From Pseudobdellovibrionaceae bacterium (GTDB taxonomy: Bacteria > Bdellovibrionota > FAC87 > UBA2466 > JACKAF01), in contig JACKAF010000003.1 in assembly GCA_020635235.1 (NCBI GenBank), positions 417,797 to 481,796 of the forward strand: 64,000 bases of DNA, written 5' to 3'. Below are positions 1 to 7,140 of the stretch, piece by piece. Under the pieces are notes generated by a model. It did not search any database, had not been told where the DNA came from, and was given only the letters and a program-made list of their open reading frames with translations. A program made the position numbers and the translations under genes. Position 1 is the first letter of the stretch, and each line of letters starts with the position of its first letter.

Positions 1-360
1 TTGGAATCCAAAATCCTTGAAGTAATCTCCGATGGCGGCACCGTTGCTGTCGAATTTGGGTTCAATATAAAAGTTTCCGCCGGCCCCAAAAGCGACGTGG
101 AATGTGCCCGCATCTACTCGTTGGGTGTCGGGAATGAAATATTTTCGTTTCTGTTGCTGTTCATTGTAGTAGGTCCGTCGGGATTTCTTGGTGCTTTTGC
201 GGTAACCGTTGTCGGTCTTACCTTGTTCCTGCACCATCTCGCGTTCATCGACATACTCGGCTTCTTCCTCATATTCAGCGCGGACGCTATTGGAAAAAGA
301 TAAGACGGCAAGTAGTCCCAAGCAGAGTAACATGCGGTGTTTTTTTCGAGCTGCGTTCAT
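1..360 (-). CDS. Outer-membrane beta-barrel-like protein, C-terminus cut by window edge
   Basis: The reading frame starts with ATG at 358-360 and runs without a stop to base 1, giving the first 120 residues. A GGGAG ribosome binding site lies about 8 bases upstream. Residues 1-28 form a typical signal peptide (basic start, hydrophobic LLCLGLLAVL core, cleavage near VRA). Residues 29-82 are charged and rich in Glu, Lys, Arg and Gln. From residue 83 the sequence becomes barrel-like, with an AFGAGGNFYIEP strand typical of outer-membrane porin-like proteins. The family cannot be named because most of the barrel lies outside the window. No frame on the other strand looks coding here. Confident as a gene, moderate as an outer-membrane protein. 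Confidence 0.75.
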   Translation of the reverse strand, partial: MNAARKKHRMLLCLGLLAVLSFSNSVRAEYEEEAEYVDEREMVQEQGKTDNGYRKSTKKSRRTYYNEQQQKRKYFIPDTQRVDAGTFHVAFGAGGNFYIEPKFDSNGAAIGDYFKDFGFQ

Positions 361-485
361 AATTGGCTCCCGATAACTAGGGCGGAATAGATCGGTACCC
401 GTGTATCTCTATACACTTATCGTCAGAGCTCGATGATTCCTGAAAAAATTTCAGTAACTTAGGTGCTATGCGTTAGACTCGGCGC

Positions 486-3400
486 TCAGGGGCTATCATC
501 GGCCCCTTCCTCCTCTTTGGGTTCCTCCACAACCCGCGCTGGGTTGGTTTCGTCGGCGGGCTGCACAATTGCCGGTCGACTGCGGTCTGCGTCGTCCGGG
601 GTAGTTAGCCAGTGAGTGACTCCCCAAGTTACCGCCGAGGAGAGTATCGCCGCGCCAAGGCTTAGGCCCGAACGCCACATCAGCTCCCGCCGGGTTACCC
701 CAGGCCGTGGGCGGTTTCCGTCCAGCGAGCGCTGCCCGTTCCAGTTCTGTGTTTGGCGCAATATATGGCGTGCGAGATCGTTAAGAAAGCGCTGGTTGGT
801 GTTGGTTTCACCCTGGAGGATGCACCATATGAGCGCTTCGTAGGGGGTGATCATGTGCAAGATGGTGACGTCGGCTTCCTGCTTCGCTCGTGCGATCTCA
901 TCGACAGTCAAGTGCGCGAGGACTTGTTCTGGCGCAGGATCGACTTCTGCCTCGGCGGCGCTTTCCGCATCCGCTTCCTCATCACTCGCTTCGCTCCGCA
1001 CCGGGGCAGCAGACGCTTTTCCGCCTTGTTTGCGCTGAAGGGCCGCTTCGATGAACGCCACTCGTACCGAACGGTGAAATTTGGTGAAGTAGGTCTGCAA
1101 TTGCTGCATGGACGCGTCGTAGTCCCGCGCAAGAGTTTCTCGAAAAGCTTTTTCTGCTTCGTCGAATCCCGCTTGTGTCGTCGCAGTGGATCGCGAAACG
1201 TTTCGAGTACGCCTAGCGGTGATGTTGGCTTCGTACACTCGCCAAGAGATTTCATCAAGACGCTCGAAAATCGAAGTGATGAGAGTGTTTGCTCGGGCGA
1301 GGGCCGTCTTGGGGATGGCTTCAAGACTCAAACTCGCAATGAAAGATTCCGTTTCGTTGGCGGGGACATAGCCGCGGTTGGGGCCCTGAGGGCGGGCACC
1401 TAATACGGTTGGGTTCCAAGTGTCGAGGAGATTTTGGGCGAGCGTTTGGGCCGGCGGCAGGTGACACTCCTCTATGGGAATGAGTTCGGAAAGTGGCTTT
1501 GCGGGCTCTTTCCCTTGCTTTTTATTTTCCAAATCCGCAGCTTCGACGAGCTCTGCAAGAGGGGTGTCTTTACCCAAGTAGTCCGTTACCGTCGATACGG
1601 CGCGCGCTACTGCTACTTTTTCCATAGCCTCGGCGCGTGTTGCGACAGCCTGCCAGACTTTTACGCCACGTTTTTCTTCCACCTGATTGCGGATTGAATC
1701 TCGTAACGCCCGCAAATAGTGGACGCCGGCTGCCTTTCTGGCGGCGTTCATCCTCGCGCGCGTAAAAAACTGGGCCGCGATAATTTGTTCGCGTTCTTCT
1801 CGCGACCCCGTGCGGTAGAGTACTTCGCGCGCCGTTCTCCCACTCAAAGAAACCCACTCGTTCGTGAAAGGGTCCTCGTAGCCGTCATGGTAATCAATAA
1901 TGAGTAGCCCGATTTCACGCAGATCGGATGGCAAGATCTTGATCCATCCGTCGACGGCAATTGAATCCGGCAGCAAAAGGCCGCCTGCCCGCCGCGGGAG
2001 CGCCACCATCGCGACAGCATGCTGCGCGATTTCCGCCGCCGTGGAATGCGCTGTGTAGCGCTCTTTTTCAACGATGAGTTCTTTCTCGGCCCGTCTCAAC
2101 CAGCGCAGGGCGAGTCCCAAATTTTCGGCGTAGCGGTGCACATGCTCCCGCATTTTGTCGTTGCTGCACAGACCTTTGAGGAGATTTCTATAGCTGAGTT
2201 TCAGCTGCGTGCGGTACGCATCGCCTTGTACGACTTTTCCCCCGTTCGTGTTTAGGCTAAATTGTTTTTCGTCCGCTTCGGCCTGCAGGGCATAGGTGGA
2301 TCGCGGATCGAGATTCCAGACAACCGGAAACTCTCCTTCATCGGCAATTCCCGCCCGCAAAACTTCGTCTTCTATTTCTTGCAGAGACTCGACCAAGGCC
2401 TTCAAAGTTACCCTGGACGCCACCGAGAGCGCGGATTTACTAGGGAGAGTCATGCGCGCGTGCAACTCTCTAACGGCATCAAGCAAGGCGTAGTCGTGTA
2501 CTTGGTACAAACTCACCAGACCAGAGTCAATTGCACCGGCCTTGGCGAGATCCTCAAGGCTGGTCGCTTGCGCCGGGTCGAGGCGGGTTTCGTAGACCGC
2601 CATTGGGGCGAACTTGTTGTCGACGACATTTCCGGCAACCATTCGGAATAGCAAACGCCGCAACCAGTTGGCGAGATTGTCCTGCGCGCGTCCCAGGTCG
2701 AGCTCTTTGTCTTGGTCACGCACGTAGGATTCGGAGGAGAGTTCGTGAATCGCAGTTAGGTTTCGCAGCAATTGGCGCGTCGGCCCAGTCCACGAGCGTT
2801 CGCCGTCCATCATCACAAAGGCCTGTATGAGTTCTTGATCCCAAGACGGCTTGTAGTCTTCTCCAAGCTCCTGCAGACCCACTTGGATTTGGGCGTTTAG
2901 CGTATACACTTCACGCGGCTGTTGATCGAGAAGGCTTCGTCTGGCTTCTCGGATGGATTCCGGAACCGCGACGCCGTTTCCAAATGTCAGTATCTGAAGG
3001 TTGGGACTGCGCAAAAGTACGGTGATATCAAAATCCATTTCGTGAAGGGGGGCGTGTCGGCTACCGCCGAATAACAACTGCCACTCGTTGTGTAACCCCA
3101 TTTGCGCGCGTTCGACGACAGCCTCGGGAAACTCCATTGGGACGGCGTCGTTAGCGGGAGTAGGGGTAAAACTGGGTTCTTGAGTCTTGTCTGTTTTTTC
3201 GCTGCCGTCTGTGACACGCGAAGTATCTCCGGCCACCGAGCGGGGGCGGTTGGGGTGGGGTTCTGGCCCACCCATGGCCAGCTCCAATACCTCCGCATGC
3301 TGGACTGGAACGGATTCTTCGTTCGGATCGGCGTCGGGACTCAACTTCGGTGTCGGGTGGATCTCATCCGGGCTTTTCGTTTTGGCTTTGCCCCACATGT

Positions 3401-3635
3401 CAAGAGCCGGGGCGGCGGGGGGAAGGGTCTCGGTGTGTTCCTTATCGCCAAACGTGGCCGCACCGTGGATCTCATTGGCACACGCGGAAATAGTAAGAAA
3501 ACGGCGCCTCTCCGGCTTGTTCGATCCGTCACCATCCGCACCAAACAAGTCCGAGTTATTGAAGGCGCCAAAAAAAACGCACAAGCCAATTCCGACAACC
3601 GCGTGCAACCGTGGTCGCAACCCTGTCCCAACCAT
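486..3635 (-). CDS. Large exported protein of unknown function with C-terminal membrane segment
   Basis: A 1049-residue protein starting at ATG 3635 behind a GGAGGGT ribosome binding site. Residues 1-33 contain a hydrophobic stretch (AVVGIGLCVFFGAF) that could be a signal peptide or anchor. Residues 40-170 are Pro/Glu/Thr-rich and probably disordered. The large middle part is mostly helical with many charged residues and no motif I recognise. Residues 870-900 are Ala/Glu/Asp-rich. Near the C-terminus an Arg-Arg pair (about 982-983, VTRRELMW) directly precedes a hydrophobic segment (about 989-1010), followed by an acidic tail ending EEEGADDSP. The gene is divergent from the barrel-like gene at 3715, with about 80 bases between. 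Function unknown; long uninterrupted coding and a good start make the gene itself certain. Confidence 0.85.
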   Translation of the reverse strand: MVGTGLRPRLHAVVGIGLCVFFGAFNNSDLFGADGDGSNKPERRRFLTISACANEIHGAATFGDKEHTETLPPAAPALDMWGKAKTKSPDEIHPTPKLSPDADPNEESVPVQHAEVLELAMGGPEPHPNRPRSVAGDTSRVTDGSEKTDKTQEPSFTPTPANDAVPMEFPEAVVERAQMGLHNEWQLLFGGSRHAPLHEMDFDITVLLRSPNLQILTFGNGVAVPESIREARRSLLDQQPREVYTLNAQIQVGLQELGEDYKPSWDQELIQAFVMMDGERSWTGPTRQLLRNLTAIHELSSESYVRDQDKELDLGRAQDNLANWLRRLLFRMVAGNVVDNKFAPMAVYETRLDPAQATSLEDLAKAGAIDSGLVSLYQVHDYALLDAVRELHARMTLPSKSALSVASRVTLKALVESLQEIEDEVLRAGIADEGEFPVVWNLDPRSTYALQAEADEKQFSLNTNGGKVVQGDAYRTQLKLSYRNLLKGLCSNDKMREHVHRYAENLGLALRWLRRAEKELIVEKERYTAHSTAAEIAQHAVAMVALPRRAGGLLLPDSIAVDGWIKILPSDLREIGLLIIDYHDGYEDPFTNEWVSLSGRTAREVLYRTGSREEREQIIAAQFFTRARMNAARKAAGVHYLRALRDSIRNQVEEKRGVKVWQAVATRAEAMEKVAVARAVSTVTDYLGKDTPLAELVEAADLENKKQGKEPAKPLSELIPIEECHLPPAQTLAQNLLDTWNPTVLGARPQGPNRGYVPANETESFIASLSLEAIPKTALARANTLITSIFERLDEISWRVYEANITARRTRNVSRSTATTQAGFDEAEKAFRETLARDYDASMQQLQTYFTKFHRSVRVAFIEAALQRKQGGKASAAPVRSEASDEEADAESAAEAEVDPAPEQVLAHLTVDEIARAKQEADVTILHMITPYEALIWCILQGETNTNQRFLNDLARHILRQTQNWNGQRSLDGNRPRPGVTRRELMWRSGLSLGAAILSSAVTWGVTHWLTTPDDADRSRPAIVQPADETNPARVVEEPKEEEGADDSP

Positions 3636-3714
3636 TCACCCTCCAGGCATCCTTGCTCTATAACGCCCGGCAGCGCGGGTTGTCGAGTCAGTTTTGATAT
3701 ACTTGTGCCCATCC

Positions 3715-4317
3715 ATGCGGGGGCGGGGACTTTTTTTCATTCTCTTTTTTTGTTTTGGTCTGGCCTCCGTGTCTGAGGCCCGGCCGGTCCGCATCCGCCC
3801 CTTCCTATCCTTAGATCTCGGGGTGTTGGGTCTCAGTATAGATAAGCGCTTTACGGTGAATCCCGAAAACGCCGCCCTCGCTAGTTCCATCGCGGGCTTT
3901 GTTCGCCTACGCAAAGGTTGGAAGCTTTCCAACAGTTTCCTCCTTGAGCCGGCGCTTGGGCTGCGCGTGCCGTGGCGAAGCGGCGCCGACGGAACCGTCA
4001 TGATGTTTACCTTTCAAGCTGAACTTAGCCTCGGGTGGCAGATAAGCAACTTTATCAAGCTCCGGGTTGGGCCAGGTCTGCAGTGGGACATGACCGTTGG
4101 CTTTGGAGAAACTGTGACTCTAAATAATGGAGCCTCTACTTCGGATTTTTATGCGCCCGCCGGCTTTTCCCATTCGTTTACCCCAACCGGAAACGTCGGA
4201 TTGGAGTTTTCTTTCACCCGCTCCGTTACACTCAACTTTGACACCTTTGTCTTAAATCCGATTGTTAGCAGCCGGCGTCGCTTTAACGGCGCTATCACCA
4301 TAGGATTCAAGCTGTGA
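3715..4317 (+). CDS. Putative outer-membrane beta-barrel protein
   Basis: About 200 residues with an N-terminal signal peptide (GLFFILFFCFGLASVSEA) and then alternating polar/hydrophobic strands with aromatic and Gly residues, as in small outer-membrane barrels. The frame is open from TTG 3694, but ATG 3715 is preferred. The TTG lies just upstream of an extended -10-like TGATATACT (3695-3703), and the signal peptide begins naturally at the ATG. If that promoter is real the transcript would be nearly leaderless. The stop overlaps the GTG start of the metalloprotease gene by four bases, so the two are almost certainly co-transcribed. No named family is recognised. Confidence 0.7.
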   Translation: MRGRGLFFILFFCFGLASVSEARPVRIRPFLSLDLGVLGLSIDKRFTVNPENAALASSIAGFVRLRKGWKLSNSFLLEPALGLRVPWRSGADGTVMMFTFQAELSLGWQISNFIKLRVGPGLQWDMTVGFGETVTLNNGASTSDFYAPAGFSHSFTPTGNVGLEFSFTRSVTLNFDTFVLNPIVSSRRRFNGAITIGFKL

Positions 4318-5045
4318 AAAAAATAATTTTCGTGCTCTTCGTCCTCAAACCTTTGAGTGCTTTCAGTTGGACGTTGGTGGGCAGTGGCATTGCCGGGTGG
4401 GATGCTACGGAGTTGACGATCGGGGTGAACTACTCGAATTGTACCGTGTCGAACGCGGTACTGGATGATGCCCTGGACGCGGCGATCAACGCGTGGAATG
4501 GTGTAGCCACCTCGCGACTCGTTCTCAAACGAGGGACGAGCACTACCGATGTGGCGACCTTTATGGCCGAAACGGCAACCGATACGCCCGTCATTCTTTG
4601 CGATCCTAATTTGGGCACGACCTTAGGTGTAAGCGTGAACAATATCCCGGGCGTGTCCTTAAACATCAAAGGAAATCCGAACATATACTATGGTGGCATT
4701 CTGCTAAACGCTCAGATGGGGGCCGCGGCAGAGATTTCTAACCTAACGGATCTGGAACTCCAAGTGACCTTGGCACACGAGCTGGGCCATGTTCTGGGAC
4801 TTGGGCATAGTAGCGTTGAGGAAGCTTTGATGTACTACAGTGTTAGCACCAAAACCGAGCTTTTGGTCATCGACGACGATAAGGACGCTCTGAGCTTTCT
4901 CTACCCGAGTCAGTTTGGGTGTGCGGCCGTGCACCGGAGAGGTTGGGGGGCACGGGTTCCTTTGCAATGTCTATCGACATTGTTGCTTTTTATTCTACTG
5001 ACCCGCTTCGCGGGACGTCGGTTTTTTTCTCGAAGCTTTGTCTAA
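4314..5045 (+). CDS. Exported matrixin-type zinc metalloprotease
   Basis: A 243-residue secreted protease starting at GTG 4314, overlapping the previous stop (GTGA). Residues 1-18 are a signal peptide (MKKIIFVLFVLKPLSAFS). The zinc site LAHELGHVLGLGHSS matches the HExxHxxGxxH signature of matrixins/metzincins, followed about 9 residues later by a Met-turn-like LMYYSV. The catalytic domain covers most of the protein, without the large propeptide of eukaryotic MMPs. The last 40 residues are odd: a Cys, then Arg/Gly residues, a second Cys, a hydrophobic LLLFILL stretch and an Arg-rich end. This resembles a C-terminal membrane or sorting tag. It likely acts outside the cytoplasm, possibly kept at the surface. 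Family assignment is firm; the tail interpretation is inference. Confidence 0.85.
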   Translation: MKKIIFVLFVLKPLSAFSWTLVGSGIAGWDATELTIGVNYSNCTVSNAVLDDALDAAINAWNGVATSRLVLKRGTSTTDVATFMAETATDTPVILCDPNLGTTLGVSVNNIPGVSLNIKGNPNIYYGGILLNAQMGAAAEISNLTDLELQVTLAHELGHVLGLGHSSVEEALMYYSVSTKTELLVIDDDKDALSFLYPSQFGCAAVHRRGWGARVPLQCLSTLLLFILLTRFAGRRFFSRSFV

Positions 5046-5052
5046 AAACTTC

Positions 5053-6975
5053 CTAGTGTGCTGTCATTTTGTCGATGCGGAAATACTTTCCGGTCGCACT
5101 GCGCCCTTCCATGCGAGTGGGGATCGAACCTTCCGGCCCGCCTGTTAACCGTTTGGTGACGATAACTTTACGTGTGTCCAGCACCATGTAGTCACCTTCT
5201 CGGACGGCTAGGTTTGCGTACGCAGTAACTTCCTCCAGGATTTCGGCTCCGGCGGGAGTACCCGCTTTACGATGAATAATCGGAAGCACTTCCTTCGCAG
5301 AGTTTGTGTACGTGATAAGAACCGCGTCCCGCACGTATTGGCTGCGCCCGTTTGCGCTGACACTCTTGAGCACAGCGAGACAAACTTGCGAAATATCCGG
5401 ATGGCCCTCGTCGTTGCTACCGCAGTAAGAAGGGACCACAGTCAAATCCGGAATCGGTTGTGGCGTGTTGTCTTCTACGCTGTAGGTAATACGGCAGGTG
5501 CCCCGGCCCCCAGGGCCTTCGACGAGACCGCTCGATTGGTGCTGGCCGACCTCGGTGGGCGTGATAGTTGTTTGCCCCACGGGAATCCCTACATTCACAC
5601 CGTCAATGAGCGCACTAGTGACTTCACCCATAGATTGCAGGCGCAGGACTATGGACTGCCCCAGGGTCACTGCAGACGGTGTTGCCGTCAGGGTGCAATT
5701 TGGCGGATCAGGCGTGGTGCCCCCGACGACAGAATAAGAAGCCGTGCAGCTGTTACTCCCGCCCGGGCCCGATACGCTTGCTGCCGCGGTGAAAGTCCCT
5801 TCGCTCGAAGGGGTGATCGTAAGTTGGCCGTTGGGGTGAGAAACCGAAATGCCATTGATGCTTGCGGAAGTGGCTGTGCCAAATGTCGACAGATTCAGAG
5901 TAACCGCTTGGCCCAAAGTGACAGTCGGGGGGGTAGCGCTCAATTGACAGGTCGGTGCCGGGGGGGTGGTTCCACCCGTTACTGTGTAGCTTGCCGAGCA
6001 GCTATTGCTGCCCCCGGGACCTGAAACACTCGCCGACGCGGTAAAAGTACCGACGCTGGAGGGGGTGAGCGAGATCTGTCCGCCAGTTACAGAAACCGAA
6101 GTGCCGTTTATCGAAGCCGAGGTTGCGTTCCCCGTAACGGAGAGTTGTAGACTGAGACTTTGTCCCAGACTCACGGAGCTTGGGTTGGCGCTTAGCTGAC
6201 AGGTCGGCGCGGTTGGGCCGGGGCCTTGGGAGCAGTTTTTGTTTACGCCGCAGATTTCGACGTTATTTTTTTGCGCGAAGTCTTTTAGAAATTCCTGACT
6301 TTCGGTTGAGTCTAAACGCGCGCTGTAGGTTGTGTCCTTAATGTTTCCTTTGGAGATCACTCCTAAGAGATTTTTCTGCTGTCCGCTGATGCCAAAGGCC
6401 GGGCCGCCGGAGTCTCCGTAGCAAGTGGCGGCGCCGCCTGCTTTACTAGAAACCATGTCGTATCCCGCAAAGCGCGTGACCACAGTCGTACCTTTGCGCA
6501 GAATTCCGTCCTCGCCGCCGATGGCCTGGCCGTTGCCAGTTGGTGTGGTGCAGCCATAGCCCATGAGCGTCAGCTCACTTCCGACTTGGGGGGTACCGGT
6601 AATATTTGCGGGGGGGACGTTGATGTCGGTAGTGCTCAGCCCAAGCGCCACATCATGATCCTTGCCTGTCATATATAAAGGACTGCGCGTTATCTTTACC
6701 GAGTAGTTCGTTCCTTTGATCGAAAAAGTTGCGGTCGCCCCATCTCCGGCGCAGTGCGAGGCAGTGAGGAGCACGCGCGGGCCAACTACCGTGCCCGTGC
6801 ACGTGGAGGCCCCGGATTTTATCCAAACCACTTCAGGAAAAGATCCGTCGGTGACTTCCGTGCCGTTGATAAGCCTGTCGGTTTCTGAGTCATTGAAGGA
6901 GCGATTCGCCGTGGCAAAGGTTGTGGAGGAAACAAAGCCGTAGACGAGACCCAGTAAAAGGCTGAGCTTTATCAT
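5053..6975 (-). CDS. Secreted trypsin-like serine protease with three Ig-like repeats
   Basis: A 640-residue exported protease with signal peptide at residues 1-22 and ribosome binding site AGGAG before ATG 6975. The S1 chymotrypsin-fold domain spans about 35-245, with the activation-type INGTE near residue 37 and a visible catalytic triad: His74 in TASHC, Asp108 in DHDVALG and Ser189 in CYGDSGGP. Three tandem domains of about 75 residues follow (258-332, 341-416, 426-500), each beginning with a Cys and the pattern SATPxxVTLGQ and carrying a second Cys near the end, as in Ig-like/PKD adhesion modules. Residues 505-640 are unassigned. It probably digests extracellular protein while binding a surface. 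A clear promoter lies upstream at 7042-7071. Convergent with the matrixin gene, 7 bases apart. Confidence 0.92.
   Translation of the reverse strand: MIKLSLLLGLVYGFVSSTTFATANRSFNDSETDRLINGTEVTDGSFPEVVWIKSGASTCTGTVVGPRVLLTASHCAGDGATATFSIKGTNYSVKITRSPLYMTGKDHDVALGLSTTDINVPPANITGTPQVGSELTLMGYGCTTPTGNGQAIGGEDGILRKGTTVVTRFAGYDMVSSKAGGAATCYGDSGGPAFGISGQQKNLLGVISKGNIKDTTYSARLDSTESQEFLKDFAQKNNVEICGVNKNCSQGPGPTAPTCQLSANPSSVSLGQSLSLQLSVTGNATSASINGTSVSVTGGQISLTPSSVGTFTASASVSGPGGSNSCSASYTVTGGTTPPAPTCQLSATPPTVTLGQAVTLNLSTFGTATSASINGISVSHPNGQLTITPSSEGTFTAAASVSGPGGSNSCTASYSVVGGTTPDPPNCTLTATPSAVTLGQSIVLRLQSMGEVTSALIDGVNVGIPVGQTTITPTEVGQHQSSGLVEGPGGRGTCRITYSVEDNTPQPIPDLTVVPSYCGSNDEGHPDISQVCLAVLKSVSANGRSQYVRDAVLITYTNSAKEVLPIIHRKAGTPAGAEILEEVTAYANLAVREGDYMVLDTRKVIVTKRLTGGPEGSIPTRMEGRSATGKYFRIDKMTAH
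5476..6204 (-). repeat. Three tandem Ig-like coding repeats
   Basis: Three consecutive segments of about 225-250 bases inside the trypsin-like protease gene encode similar modules (residues 258-332, 341-416, 426-500). The first two are the most alike, sharing GPGGSNSC and a TATSASING-like core. The third is more diverged. The pattern indicates duplication within the gene. Confidence 0.8.
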
Positions 6976-7041
6976 TTTTTCTCCTGCTTTGGCTTGCGGC
7001 CGAGTATTGGGGTAGGCTGAAAACGCCTAAGACTAACAGAG

Positions 7042-7071
7042 ATTATACAACTGCAGATTGGGGACGGGCAA
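7042..7071 (-). promoter_or_regulatory. Predicted sigma-70 promoter for the trypsin-like protease
   Basis: Reading on the minus strand, TTGCCC (7066-7071) is separated by 18 bases from a perfect TATAAT (7042-7047). The expected start is near 7035, giving a leader of about 60 bases before ATG 6975. Confidence 0.65.
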
Positions 7072-7140
7072 AAAACACGGAAACACCGTTATCACCCGTT
7101 AAACTAAACTAACTCTGTGCGGCGTGGTTTAGAGGGCGTG

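Noticed and set aside
1..303. Plus-strand open frame at the window start
   Set aside because: The minus strand here encodes a signal peptide and barrel-like sequence with a good ribosome binding site, so the plus frame is a shadow.
440..454. AT-rich CTGAAA/TTTCAG palindrome
   Set aside because: Only 6 bp, AT-rich and likely by chance; no link to a gene end could be made.
753..1403. Open frame of 216 codons antisense to the 1049-residue gene
   Set aside because: No ribosome binding site, no recognisable protein features and wholly inside a strong gene on the other strand.
5272..6024. Open frame of 250 codons antisense to the trypsin-like protease
   Set aside because: It mirrors the repeated Ig-like coding region, is rich in Arg and Cys without structure, and has no start signals.
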